A DNA stretch of 64,000 nucleotides from Panax quinquefolius (GCA_020205615.1 CM035166.1:82575135-82639134); one strand, 5' to 3'; shown: positions 33,846 to 46,028, numbered from the stretch's first letter. Numbers and translations are program-made. The notes: a model not told the origin generated them from the sequence alone.

Positions 33846-35470
33846 ATGGTCGATCATCCTCATCTCTCCGATGGGAACTCGGAGAGTAGTCCTTCTCGGG
33901 ATTTGCTGGCAGAGTTTGGTGTCTCCGTTCCAAACTCTCCTCTAGCCTCTGTCGCTTTGGAGGAATCTGAGCCTATTCCCTCGAATGTTTCTATCGGCCT
34001 GTGAATCTACTTGCCTTTCTTTGCTTTCGATTGGAGGAGTCCTTGGTCCCCGCCACTACCTCGGCACAAGATATCTTTAAAGCGATTCATTACTTCACTA
34101 AGAATGATCGTGAAGAAGCCCTTGCTGAAAGAAGGAAGAATGCCAAGCTAATGGACTATATTTACTTCTCGGACTTCCTCTCAAGATGTTAACAACCTCT
34201 CTTCTATTGGGATATCTCATTGCGTTAGCTAATGCTGCAGTGTTCGATTCTTGTCCTCTGCGTTAGCTAATGCTCGCAAGGACTATATTGTTGCCTCTCT
34301 GGGAGTCCTCTCCTGCTCCGATTACGTCCCCCACCCTCAGATGCCGAGGCTAATGTTTTTGGCTTGCCTATCCCCCTAAGTCCCGGAGTTGGTGAGTTGC
34401 TAATTGATTAATGAGAAGAACTTGGGGTTGAGCTTCTTTCCCCCTTTGCCAATCGAAGGGAGTGTTACGTTAACCCCCAATGGAAATCCTTGACTTGGCC
34501 TTAATAAATGGTCTTAGCCTTGTTGGTCATTTTATCCACTCGAAGCTCCCGTTCAAGCTGGTTGAATCTTCTGCTAAAAAATTATGGGGGCACCTTGGTT
34601 TGACAAAAGACTATCTTCATGATAAGGGGTACTTCTTATTCAAATTTGATTCGGTGATAGAAAGAGACAATGTCTTAGCCTCGGGTCCATGGTACATAGC
34701 GTCCAAGCTTCTTTGCTTACAGCCGTGGCAGGAAGGGGTTAATTTCAGTATAACCGATAGTAGCAAAGTTCCGATATGGGTAAAGTTCAGTAATTTTCCC
34801 CTCTCTTACTGGACAAAGGAAGGTCTAAAGTTACTGCAGCAGTGCGGTTGGTGGTTAGTTATTTGCCGACAACATGACTTCAAAGTTGGAACCTATGAGC
34901 TTTGCTCGAATATGTATTGAGATTGAAGCTATGTCTTCATTTCCTGCCTCCATCAATGTTGTTGTGTTTGACGGAAATGCTCGGGTTGAAGAAACCGTAG
35001 CCGTGAAAGTGGAGTATTGGAGCAGGCCCCCCTCCTGTTCTAAATGTAACTGTTTCGGACATTCCCTTCTCAAATGCCCGAAAACTAATTTTCAGTGGGT
35101 TCCCAAACACTCCCAGACCTCTGTGAGGCCCCTTGTTCCACTATTCCTAGCACAACCAAGGCCTCTCCTCCTCCTTGACCCCGAAGGTTCATGGATTCTT
35201 TGTTTCCAAAGGACTTAAAAGCTCTTCTTCCCCTTCCAAATTCTCCATTCTCTTCCACCAACGCCTTCTCCCTATTGCTCCCCCACTTATTCCTCGGTGA
35301 TGAGTCCTCAATCTCCTATCCCCCTAACCCTTTACTTGATAAGCTTAAGCAAGTTGATGAGAAGGAATGCGGGGACACGAAGCATAAGACTAGGCTCGAA
35401 AGGAGCCTCTTGAATTCTAAGAAGAGGAACAAAGGTCCAAGGGTCTTCCCTTCTAGACTAATCCTATTCC
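33846..35470 (+). pseudogene. LINE ORF1: DUF4283 and CCHC zinc knuckle protein, broken
   Basis: The ATG at 33846 (MVDHPHLSDGNSESSPS) opens a segment ending at a TGA near 34002. Further segments follow in other frames. 34480-34920 matches the DUF4283 style of plant LINE ORF1 (LPFKLVESSAKKLWGHLG; FDSVIERDNVLASGPWYI; WVKFSNFPLSYWTKEGL). 34874-35110 continues with FARICIEIEAMSSFPASIN and a zinc knuckle SCSKCNCFGHSLLKCPK (C-x2-C-x4-H-x4-C). The last part (35191-35470) is a serine/lysine-rich tail. ORF1 proteins bind LINE RNA. At least four frame breaks or stops are present. Confidence 0.85.
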
Positions 35471-35478
35471 CCTTTTTT

Positions 35479-38400
35479 ATGACATTCTTTTGCTCATATA
35501 ATGTCAGGGGTTTAAATAAAAAACCAAAGCAGGCTTTTGTTCGCAACTTTTTGTTAGACAACCATATCTCTTTTGTGGGCCTCATCGAGACCAGAATAAA
35601 AGCTCCAAATGCTTCCAGAATATCGCGGGCTATCTGCCGTAACTGGGTTTGGATCTTTAACTATGACTACCACCCGAACAACGGATTTGGGTGGGCCGGG
35701 ATCCTTCTATTTGGAGAGTGGATGTCCTGTTTCAATCACGCCCAAGTATCCGACTTCAAGCTCTTTCCTCTTTATGGCAATTATCCAATCTTGGCTTCTA
35801 TAGTCTATGGCGAAACTCTATAGTGGAACGTAAATGGGTTGTGGATCGACTAAATTCCTTGTCCTCCTGGGACACTTGGTGTATTCTTGGGGACTTCAAC
35901 ACTATCAAGAGTGTCTCCAAATCGGGAAGGTGGTGATTCTTCTTGGGGACGAGGGTATGGTGACTTTAACGACTGCTTAGACACTATTGGTGTTGCTGAT
36001 ATTCGTGCTATTGGGCCTCTGCACACATGGTGGAACTGTCAGGTTGCTAATCCTATTCATAGGAAGCTGGATAGAGCAATGGGTAACAGTTCTTGGTTCA
36101 ACGTAATGTCTGATTCCCTAGTCTCTTATGGACCTCGTGGTCTTTCCGATCATTGTCCAGTATTACTTAATACTGGTCTGCTTCTTCGGAAAGCCAAGAA
36201 GCCATTCCAATTCTTTAACTTCATGCTAGAGATGGAAGGGTTTGATGCTGCTGTCTCGGATTGTTGGAGTATCAAAATTTGTGGAAATCCCATTTTCATC
36301 TTTAATGAGAAACTTTGAAGATTCAAGTGTGCCCTCAAAACCTTGAACTCTTCAAACAGTAACTTATCGAGGAATGTTAGCACCCTGCAGGCTCAGCTAG
36401 TCACCATTCAGCAATCTCTTCTTGCAGATCCCTTAAACTCTTGTCTGCTTGCCCTAGAAGACAAATGCTCTCAGTCCTTATGGAAAGCATTGGCTCTTGA
36501 AGAATCTCTCTTGCTCCAAAAATCCCGAGCCACTTGGCTTGCCCAGGGCGATAAAAATTCAAAATTTTTTGCCAATGTTATCAAGAGTAATTGGAACCAC
36601 AACAAAATTCTCTCTATCTTTAATAGCTCTGGTGTTCTTATTGAGGATCAGCCGGGTATTCAAGGAAGTGGCGGTGGACTACTTTCAGGATCTCCTGGGT
36701 CCTCTCCTCCTACTTACCCTGGTCGTGATCTTCTGGATAACTTCGTTGCAAAGCGGATAACTCCTCTCCAGTAAATGCGCCTTAACCACTCCAATTCTTG
36801 ATTCCAAAATTCTTGCGATCCTTCACCCATGAAAAAGAATAAAAGTCCGGTCCCGACGGTTTTTAATGTTAATTTCTTTCTCCATTTTTGGGACATTATA
36901 GGCCATGATTTCACCGTCTTTGCTTTGCATCACTCTTTCTTCATCTCTGGGCACCTTCCGAGTTGAGTTAATGCTATAGCTATTGCCTTGATTCCAAGAC
37001 GGATAATCCATCCAATATGTCGATTTTAGACCTTTTCTTCTTGCACCACAATCTACAAATGTATAGCGAAGATCCTTGCTATTAGGCTCAAATCATCCTC
37101 CCTTCCTTATTGACCATGCTCAGTCGCCTTCATCTCTAGGGAGAAGCATTAGTGATGATATCCTCCTTGCTCAGAGCTTTTCAGAATTACCACAGACTTT
37201 CTCGGTCCCGCCTTGTGTTCTCATAAAATTGATATTCTGGAAAGCCTTCGACACTTGTTGATGAAGGTTTCTCTTGGATTTGTTGGGCCTTCTTAAATTC
37301 CCCCTATTTTCATTGGGTTTGGATTAAAGAGTGCATCACTACGACTATGTTTTCTATCAAAGTCAATGGAGGTCTGTTTTGGCTACTTTAAAGGAGCGAG
37401 GGTCTTAAGCAAGGGATCCCCACGCCTCCTTACTTATTCGTTCTAGCTATGGAAGCCTTCTCCATGATTCTACAAAAGGAAACTCTGTTGCTTAATTTCA
37501 AGTTTCATTGGAAATGTAATCGTCAACATATCCCACGTATGCCTTGATGATATTCTCATATTTTGCCATGGAGATATGGCCTCTGTTTCCATTATTCACT
37601 CGTGCATTCAATCCTTCTCTATGTTTTCTGGCCTAATTCCTAATGCTCTTAAAAGTTTGTGTTTCCTTGCCAATGTCCCAAATGATGTTAAGGTAAGTAT
37701 TAACTTGTTGTTGGGTATTCCTTTTGGAGTATTACCAATTAGATTTCTCGGGGTCCCTCTTATCTCCTCTAAACTCTCTCATTCCGACTGCCAGCCCTTG
37801 ATTCAAAGAATTACTGCCAGAGTTTCCTCTTGGACATCCCGCTTCCTCTCTTATTCTGGTAGAGTTCAGCTAATTAAATCAGTGCTCTTTGCAATACAAT
37901 CTTTCTGGGCCTCCCATTTTATTCTTCCTAATTCAGTTCTAAGAGCCATTCAATCTATCATGTGCAGATTCCTTTGGAAGGGGCCTTCTCTCCTTCGGCA
38001 TGGTACAAAAGTCTCTTGGAGGCATTTGTCCCTTCCCCTTTGTGAAGGTGGTATCGCAATTAAGAACCTTACTGATTGGAACTCAGCTCTCATTATTCTC
38101 CAACTTTTAAAGGTCATCTCCCCATCTTCCCCCTTCTTATTGGCTAACTGGGTCAAATCTACAGTGCTATCAAAGACCAATTTCTGGTATATCTCGAACC
38201 CCTTGGACTGTTCATGGATCTGGCGTAAGATCCTTAAGCTTCGTTCCATAGCTCTCCCTTTCCTTACCTATAGAGTTGGGAATGGAAATTCCTTCATCTC
38301 TGGTTTGACCCGTGGGTTGAATGGGCAACCCTTAAACCCTCTCCATCTCTGCTCTCCAACTCCGAGAATCCAGTTAATGCTGAATTTCGACATCATTTAC

Positions 38401-39084
38401 ATGGGTGCATGGTCTTTGCCCCGAAAGAATCATCATGATGTGCGCAATTACGCACCTTGTTTTCATCTCTTCCTAATCCTTCCGATGTCGAGGACTTGAT
38501 TCTTTGAGACAACCAAGGCGGTGAAACATATCAAAGCTTCCACTATCCGGGAATCTATTCGGCCACACGTGCTCAAAAAAGTCCCATGGGCTAAATTACT
38601 ATGGTTCCCCCTCCATATCCCCCGATTCTCCTTTACCCTGTGGCTTGCTCTTCGGCACAGATTACCCACAAATGATAGGTTCTCTGCTTACCATAGCTTC
38701 CGACCTATGAACTGCCCTTTCTGTGCAAATCATGCTGAGACATTCTCTCATTTGTTCTTTGATTGTCCCTATTCTACTTCAGTTCTCTCTTCTGTTCTTG
38801 CCTTCGGAGTCTGGGCCAATGCTCCAAGGAGCTGGGATAGTCTGGTGGACTATATCATTCATTTTAAAGGAAATAAAATTCGGTCTGATATTTTAAAGCT
38901 GGTCTTTTCCACCACAATTTACAAACTTTAGGCAGTTAGGAACTCAATTGTTCATAAAAATGCCAAATTGCCTATGAATGTTTTGGCTAGGGAGATTATT
39001 AATATCACTAAGTCAAGGCTTTCTTCTTTCCCCAAATTCCTCAAGGCTGCGCAGACTAGGCCTGTCTTAAGTATTTGGTTGTGA
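35479..39084 (+). pseudogene. LINE ORF2: endonuclease, RT, zinc-binding domain, broken
   Basis: It starts MTFFCSYNVRGLNKKPKQ at 35479. The apurinic-type endonuclease shows YNVRGLN, LIETR, GDFN (about 35890) and SDHCP (about 36145). RT motifs follow in changing frames: KKNKSPV-type text near 36830, SFLGRSISDDILLAQS-type text near 37130, and the active site DDILIFCHGD at about 37547-37575, with both aspartates present in this copy. The C-terminal zinc-binding segment MNCPFCANHAETFSHLFFDC is near 38706. The stop TGA is at 39082. Numerous 1-3-bp indels, mostly in 36650-37560, and a TAG at 38929 break it. ORF2 performs target-primed reverse transcription. Confidence 0.88.
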
Positions 39085-39267
39085 GGCCTGCTATGGTCTG
39101 TTTCATGGTTCTTGGTTTGGTCTTTTTTGCAAAGCTGTTCGGCTACTGCAAAATTCTGGAATTAACTTAGCTTCCTTGGCAGTTCGGCAGATTGGTTTCC
39201 TTGGCAGTTCGGCCTCTTCATTGGTTTGGTTCAGCTATAGCTTCTGTCCATGTTGGGTTCAGTAGCA

Positions 39268-39272
39268 TCTTT
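39268..39272 (+). other. Left target-site duplication of the array (TCTTT)
   Basis: tcttt before TGTAAGACC is repeated at 59222-59226 after the last LTR's ACA. The unoccupied site is visible in LINE copy A at about 10250-10262 (gtagcatctttattcc). Confidence 0.85.
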
Positions 39273-39319
39273 TGTAAGACCCCGAATTTTATGAAATAAA
39301 AGTATTCAATTTTTTATAA

Positions 39320-39448
39320 TTACTATTCATGAGTTACTATTCATGAGTTACTATTCACGAGTTACTATTCATGAGTTACTATTCACGAGTTACTATTCAT
39401 GAGTTACTATTCACGAGTTACTATTCACTTAGTACTATTCATGAAGCA
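39320..39448 (+). repeat. 14-bp minisatellite, LTR1
   Basis: About nine units of gttactattcatga / gttactattcacga alternate at the T/C position. Confidence 0.9.
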
Positions 39449-40286
39449 TGATAAATTTTTTTCGTAAATGAAGGCATTACTCGATAATTGTTACAGAATT
39501 ATTGCTTCAATATTTTATTTTATTGATTCAATAATTCTTTGCATTGATATTTTATATTACCGTTGTTTTAATAAATTGTCATTACACAAGATTTTCCATT
39601 ATCGAAGCTAATAATTCATATTATCTCTAATAATATTATTGGATAACATTATTGGCAATGTCTAGAAAGTTCTGCCTAAGGAGAGGTTTGGTCACCTAAT
39701 TGGTCACCTAATTGGTCACCTAATTTAATTAAATTGTTTATAAGTTTTAGAAATGATTAAAATATTATTGTAATATTAATAATATTAGATTATGAGATTT
39801 CTAAGTGATTTATAACATTTGGATTAAGGTGTTATAAATATGGATATGAATTTTATTATGAAACTTTATCTTTTCGCGGTATAGAGAGTTACTTACGCAC
39901 GTGATACCTGCATTTTATGTATTTAATACGGGTACTATTCACGACAAATTGGTTTCTTCTTTGACCAAATTATCGTTGATTTATGAATCTTACTCTTAAA
40001 ATTAAAACTATGTTTTGATTATATTGTTTTTATATAACATTCTTATAACCCTAATGATAATATTTCTCTTTGACTTGAGTGTAAAGATGGGTAGATTATT
40101 GGTATGATCGCGACTATAGGTTCTCTTTGGCCAAGAATGTGCAAAAAGTTGAATTGTTGACTGGTATGATTGACCATTGAATTTACAATTGAATATTTTT
40201 AGCTTAAGTGCAAAGGTGAATTGATCAACATGGTTATAATTATTGTTATATAACTTCTGAAATGATTATGTATTTCTTTGATATAT

Positions 40287-40552
40287 GAATATCTTTTGCT
40301 CAGAATGCAAAGATGACTTTGTTGTTGTTGAATATCTTTAAACAGAAGTGCAAAGATGAATTATTGATGAATATCTTTGGCTCGTAATGCAAAGATGACT
40401 GTTTGTTGAATATCTTTAGCCCAGAGTGCAAAGATGAATTATTGATGAATATCTTTGGCTCGTAATGCAAAGACGACTGTTGTTGAATATCTTTAGCCTA
40501 TAGTGTAAAGATGAATCGTTGATGAATATCTTTGGCCCGTGGTGCAAAGATG
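40287..40552 (+). repeat. ~39-bp minisatellite, LTR1
   Basis: About seven units of gaatatctttggctcgtaat, then gcaaagatgactgttgtt alternate with a variant gaatatctttagcccagagt, then gcaaagatgaattattgat. Confidence 0.9.
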
Positions 40553-41061
40553 AATTTATTAGTATGATTATGAATGTGAACCGTGATTTGGTATAACCAT
40601 GATATTTGATGTTTGTAAAGACAGTGATGAAAATTATCTTCGTCCCGGATGAAAAGAGGAATTTAGAATCACAATTATGATTATGAGTTATTCATATGAT
40701 TGTGGAAAGGAACCGCTGATTGATGTTACGGGGATAAAATATTGTTGGTGGACTTTTAACGTGGAGAAGACAATAGACTTTATAGTCTATTTGACTCTTT
40801 TAATGGATTGCTTCGTTCTACCGCAACTATGGTTGAAAAGTTTTATCATCTACCATATGTTCTAAATCTCCGATTTATTATTGATGAAGACTATTGATAA
40901 TTTATGTATCTTTAGTTATAATATTCTTTATCGAGCTAGTTGTGCTCACCCTTTTGTTTCACAATTCCTTTTCGTGTAATAAAAGTGTAGTCATTTGGGT
41001 TGAGCGGGGATAACAAGGAATAGAATCGGTGGTCTATAGTTGTTGAGGTTCTCCCTAAAGA

Positions 41062-41432
41062 GGTGAGGCGAACCCACTTTGGAAGGGTGTTTTGTCACTA
41101 TCATACAAGATGTCTAATGACATACAAACCTCGTGTTATCATAAGACACGGTTGTGCTCATCCACTTCTTCGAGTATATTTACAAGCACTACCTATATAA
41201 TCTTGGTGTTTGTTTGGAGTATAATACCCAATTAGAGACAAGTGGAGATAATGATATGTCAAGAGAAGACTCACCATTGGGAAGAATATGATAGTAATCT
41301 TCTGCTTTTTCTTTGGGGTCTATCAGGTCAACCAAGGATAATTCTGTGGCCATATGATATCTACCATAACCTAAAAAGCATGGCCTCCCATGTACGAAGG
41401 TTTCCTTGAGCACTTCCCAAAGATTCTAATTT
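41062..41432 (-). pseudogene. Putative captured gene fragment, antisense in LTR1 (two exons, one intron)
   Basis: On the minus strand, exon 1 covers 41432-41275, preceded by a T-rich gttttag acceptor and ending CCCAATG before GTGAGT. An intron of 161 bp (41274-41114) ends in CATTAG. Exon 2 from 41113 reads on in the same frame as DILYDSDKTPFQSW. In exon 1 the protein text includes LGSAQGNLRTWEAM, GYGRYHMATELSLVDLIDPK and EDYYHILPN. This copy has one extra A near 41370 that breaks the frame; copies with four A, and the older host LTR, read through. I do not recognise the protein. The related LTR at 1-694 lacks the segment. Capture is an inference. Confidence 0.55.
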
Positions 41433-41642
41433 CTAAAACAGCTTTTGACTATACCTTTATGTAAGGTGTCATTGTGACGCTACACAATTGGTATATATTT
41501 GTATCCAAACTCACAAAGATATGTGTTGTTGTATTTTGCACGACAATTGTTGTAATAAAGTTGTAGTTGTTTTTCTGCGTACCATGTATTTGGCGACTCG
41601 TAATGGGTTGGATGGAATGGACCTATTTTGGGGGCGTTCTGG

Positions 41643-42129
41643 TTTGGTATCGTGAGCTATAAGTAAAGAGCCCCGAGCCTCTCACATTGGTGACTTCGTG
41701 ATGATGGGGATGCACCGCCGGACTCTCCGTAGGGGACGCCTGCTTCTGCGGTGGCAAACCGATAGGTATCAATGTGAGGTTCGACACAAGTTGGTGTCGA
41801 GTTACATTTGGTATCGAGCTTAGGGATATGATCTCCGTGAGATCGGATTAGAACTAGGGGGAGAGATGAGTAAATCCTTCACTAGTGTGTCCTACCTAAG
41901 CTTATTTTAGTCGGTCACCATAATATCGGATATTATGTGATATGTTAATTTGTTAAATTAACCTTGTTTTGAAGTCAGATTCTAGAATGATATCCAAATA
42001 CGGGAGATGAAAGCAATGGAGAAATCATGATGACAGGGAGATAGAATCAAATGAAAGCAAGGTATTCTCAACTCTTTGAAATACTGTGTACGTGAAATTT
42101 GTGGGACGAAATTTCATAAGGAGGGAGAT
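41643..42129 (+). other. Internal domain 1 of the array (noncoding; PBS and PPT)
   Basis: It begins with a PBS-like tggtatcgtgagc at 41645 and has a second gttacatttggtatcgagc at about 41801-41819. It then carries the family A leader (gagatgagtaaatcc; cctacctaagctt) and ends with the PPT aaggagggaga at 42118-42128. It is 487 bp with no ORF of note. Confidence 0.88.
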
Positions 42130-42178
42130 TGTAAGACCCTTCAATTTTATGAAATAAAAGTATTCAATTTTTTATAAT

Positions 42179-42322
42179 TACTATTCATGAGTTACTATTC
42201 ACGAATATTTGTTAATATTCACGAGTTACTATTCATGAGTTACTATTCACGAAGTTACTATTCATGAGTTACTATTCACGAAGTTACTATTCACGAATTG
42301 TTACTATTCAGTACTATTCATG
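42179..42322 (+). repeat. 14-bp minisatellite, LTR2
   Basis: gttactattca(c/t)(g/a) units, with some irregular spacers near 42205-42220. Confidence 0.88.
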
Positions 42323-43305
42323 AAGCATGATAAATTTTTTTTTATTGAGTAAGAAGGCATTACTCAATAATTGTTACAAGAATTATCGCTCAATATTTTA
42401 TTTTATCGATTCAATAATTGCACGCGTTGATATTTTATATTATCGTTGTTTTAATAAATTGTCATTACACACGTGATTTTCCATTATCGAAGCAATAATT
42501 CATATTATCCTAATAATATTATTGGATAACATTATTGGCAATGTCTAGAAAGTTCTGCCAAGAGAGGTTTGGTCACCTAATCATAGGCCAAAGAAGAGAG
42601 ATCTTTATCGAAAGCCCCTCTTCCTGAACCGCCTCGTCACAATATTGTGATTATGTAATATTATTTTGAATAATTAATTATTGATTTTATGATGAGGAAA
42701 ATATTTATTTTATGTGGACATAGATGGAGAAAATTTTTAATGTGACAATTGTTGAAAATTAATATTTTATCTTTTTCTCGATAAAATAATTTATTTAAAT
42801 ATATTATTTTAATAATATATTAACTATGATATTTTTATAATGAATGTGGGATATATGAGTATATGAGGAGGAAGAGTATTTTGTGGTAATAAATGTTTAA
42901 CACATATTTTTGTGTGTTGGTGGACACAATTATTGATCAAATTTGATTATAAATTTGTAAAATCACCCGCTTGTGGATTCTCGTCAATTTTTGTTTGGAA
43001 TTTGGAAAACTTTCTTCTGCAAAGTTGTAGAGAATTGAATTTCCTATAAAAAGTCGCGAGATTTGAATTTTCTGATAAAAGGGCTATTTATTATGAATTA
43101 TTGAAGTTCCAAAATATCGGAATCCGAATTTTTGAAAGTTTTACAAAAAAAATGCTAAAAACATGTTTCTCATGTTAGTTGGCCCCATAAGTGTACTTTT
43201 GCATGTGAGAATTGCTGAATCTGAATTCAAAGGAGGCGTATAACTTTGGTTAAAAATAATAATATTTAATAAATTTTCTCGCTTTCGGTGTTCTAAGCAT
43301 TTTCC

Positions 43306-43313
43306 TATAAATA
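43306..43313 (+). promoter_or_regulatory. TATA box, LTR2
   Basis: TATAAATA in ttttcctataaataggtgct. It recurs identically in LTR3-LTR5 and is a likely LTR promoter. Confidence 0.65.
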
Positions 43314-44686
43314 GGTGCTTAGGTTAGAATTGAAAATCACACCGTAAACCAAGTTTTCTCTCTATATTATCGAGCGTTATTCTTGTGAGTATTTTGAGTA
43401 TACTTTGAGTATTGCTATACGGTGCAAGTTCGTTTCAAATTATATTCCGAATGTCCAAGTATCGCTTTTTTGAGGTAAGGATAGTAAGTGGATTTTAAGG
43501 GTTATTATGTTTTTAGTTTTGAAATTTTTTCGGACCTTCAAAATTTCTGAAAAATTTGAAATGATATTTTGATGAGTTTTAGAGATTGTGTCCAAAAATA
43601 GCGATTTTTGGATGTATAGATTAGGAGTTATGGATTTTATGAGAAAAGACTATTTTAAAAGTAACCGCTTATAAATCCTTGTTATTAACTCCAAAATTGA
43701 TGAAATTTTTATTGGGAGTACATCTATATAATATCAAGATACCGTAAATTTCAGAATTTTTGGACAAAAGTATAATTTATGATAAATGTCTAACTATTCG
43801 GTAGTTTTGGCCATATGAAAAATAGTAAATGAATTTTAAAAATTCGAGAAAAATTTATATTCAATATGGGACTATATTCTTCTAAATCCCGAAAATAAAT
43901 ATTTTTGGAACTGATTTGGTATTTTTCATGAAAATGTTCTAGTTATGATTAAATGAATTAAATATGTTATGTGAAGTAAGAAAATTGGAAAATATGATTT
44001 TATGGCTTGAGAATCATATATGAGGTATATGCAGATTTTTGATGAGGGTTTTGGTTATTGGTGATGAAATCTTATGAGTTTGGCATTTTATGATGATTAA
44101 ATGCATTAATTAGTAAAGTGTAAACAATTTAATTAAATTGTTTATAAGTTTTAGAAATGATTAAAATATTATTGTAATATTAATAATATTAGATTATGAG
44201 ATTTCTAAGTGATTTATAAAATTTGGATTAAGGTGTTATAAATATGGATATGAATTTTATTATGAAACTTTATCTTTTCGTGTCGAGAGTTACTTTACGC
44301 ACGATACTAAAGCATTTATGTATTTAATCACGGGTACTATTCACGACAAATTGGTTTCTTCTTCAACCAAATTATCGCTGATTTATGAATCTTACTCTTA
44401 AAATTAAAACCATGTTTTGATTATATTGTTTTTATATAACATTCTTATAACCCTAATGATAATATTTCTCTTTGACTTGAGTGTAAAGATGGGTAGATTA
44501 TTGGTATGATCGTGACTATAGGTTCTCTTTGGCCAGTAGTGCAAAAGTTGAATTGTTGACTGGTATGATCACGACCATTGAATTTACAATTGAATATTTT
44601 TAGCTTAAGTGCAAAGGTGAATTGATCAACATGGTTATAATTATTGTTATATAACTTCCAAATGATTATGTATTTCTTTGATATAT

Positions 44687-44950
44687 GAATATCTTTTGCT
44701 CAGTAATGCAAAGATGACTTTGTTGATGAATATCTTTAGCCAGAAGTGCAAAGATGAATTATTGATGAATATCTTTGGCTCAGTAATGCAAAGATGACTT
44801 GTTGTTGAATATCTTTACCAGAAGTGCAAAGATGAATTATTGATGAATATCTTTGCTCAGAATGCAAAGATGACTGTTGTTGAATATCTTTAGCCCTATA
44901 GTGTAAAAAGATGAATCGTTGATGAATATCTTTGGCCGTGGTGCAAAGAT
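44687..44950 (+). repeat. ~39-bp minisatellite, LTR2
   Basis: The same alternating units as in LTR1, seven or so. Confidence 0.9.
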
Positions 44951-45454
44951 GAATTTATTAGTATGATTATGAACAGAACTGATTTGGTATAACCATGATA
45001 TTTGATGTTTCGTAAAGACAGTGATGAAAATTATCTTCATCCCGGATGAAAAGAGGAATTTAGAATCACAATTATGATTATGAGTTATTCATATGATTGT
45101 GGAAAGGAACCGCTGATTGATGTTACAGGGATAAAATATTGTTGGTGGACTTTTAACGTGGAGAAGATAATAGACTTTATAGTCTATTCGACTCTTTTAA
45201 TGGATCGCTTCGTTCACCGCAACTATGGTTGAAAAGTTTTATCATCTACCATATGTTCTAAATCTCCGATTTATTATCGATGAAGACTATTGATAATTTA
45301 TGTATCTTTAGTTATAATATTCTTTATCGAGCTAGTTGTGCTCACCCTTTTGTTTCACAATTCCTTTCGTGTAATAAAAGTGTAGCCGGGTTGAGCGGGA
45401 TAACAAGGGAATAGAATCGGTGGTCTATAGTTGTTGAGGTTCTCCCTAAAGAGG

Positions 45455-45821
45455 TGAGGTGAATTTAACTTTGGAAGGGTGTTTTGTCACTATCATACAA
45501 GATGTCTAATGACATACAACCTCGTGTTATCATAAGACATGGTTGTGCTCATCCACTTGTTTGAGTATATTTACAAGCACTACCTATATAATCTTGGTGT
45601 TTGTTTGGAGTATAATACCCAATTAGAGACAAAGTGGAGATAATGATATGTCAAGAGAAGACTCACCATCGGGAAGAATATATAGTAATCTTCTCGCTTT
45701 TCTTTTCGGGGTCTATCAATCAACCAAGGATAATTCGCGGGCCATATGATATCTACCATAACCTAAAAGCATGGCCTCCCATGTACGGGTTTCCTTGAGC
45801 ACTTCCCAAAGATTCTAATTT
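45455..45821 (-). pseudogene. Captured gene fragment, antisense in LTR2
   Basis: Exon 1 is 45821-45667, the intron 45666-45506 (GTGAGT...TTAG), and exon 2 runs from 45505. Small indels at CTG/CAG sites (for example near 45695, 45735 and 45785) break the frame that the other copies keep. Confidence 0.5.
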
Positions 45822-46028
45822 CTAAAACAGCTTTTTGACTATACCTTTATGTAAGGTGTCATCACGACGTACATGGCTTGGTATATATTTGTATCCAAAC
45901 TCACAAAGATATGTGTTGTTGTATTTTGCACGACAATTGTTGTAATAAAGTTGTAGTTGTTTTTCTCATACCATGTATTTGGCGACTCGTAATGGGTTGG
46001 ATGGAATGGACCTATTTTGGGGCGCACA

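Larger units (their letters stand above)
33520..39272 (+). mobile_element. Full-length L1-type LINE copy C, 5' segment
   Basis: It begins gaagggtttaaaacggg right after the TSD aagttactattcatg (33505-33519). The matching TSD aagttacaattcatg (one mismatch) is at 59697-59711 after an A tract. Total LINE length without the array is about 6.2 kb, a full-length plant L1. It has a 5' UTR (33520-33845, pyrimidine-rich), ORF1, ORF2 and a 3' UTR. The tandem array splits the 3' UTR at 39272. Confidence 0.93.
39273..41642 (+). repeat. Array LTR1 (internally deleted, 2370 bp)
   Basis: It starts TGTAAGACCCC. About 1.5 kb, corresponding to LTR2 42585-44130, is missing. At the deletion point (39690-39726) ggtcacctaatt stands three times in tandem before joining taattaaattg. 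The missing part includes the TATA box. Its end reads gttctgg rather than gttaca. Confidence 0.92.
42130..46028 (+). repeat. Array LTR2 (3899 bp)
   Basis: It starts TGTAAGACCC and ends GCGCACA before the PBS. It is full length and serves as the reference for the deleted part of LTR1. Confidence 0.92.

Noticed and set aside
40287..40552. Regular short repeats that might look like a CRISPR array
   Set aside because: The units are contiguous, variable minisatellite repeats without unique spacers, in a plant LTR. CRISPR does not apply.
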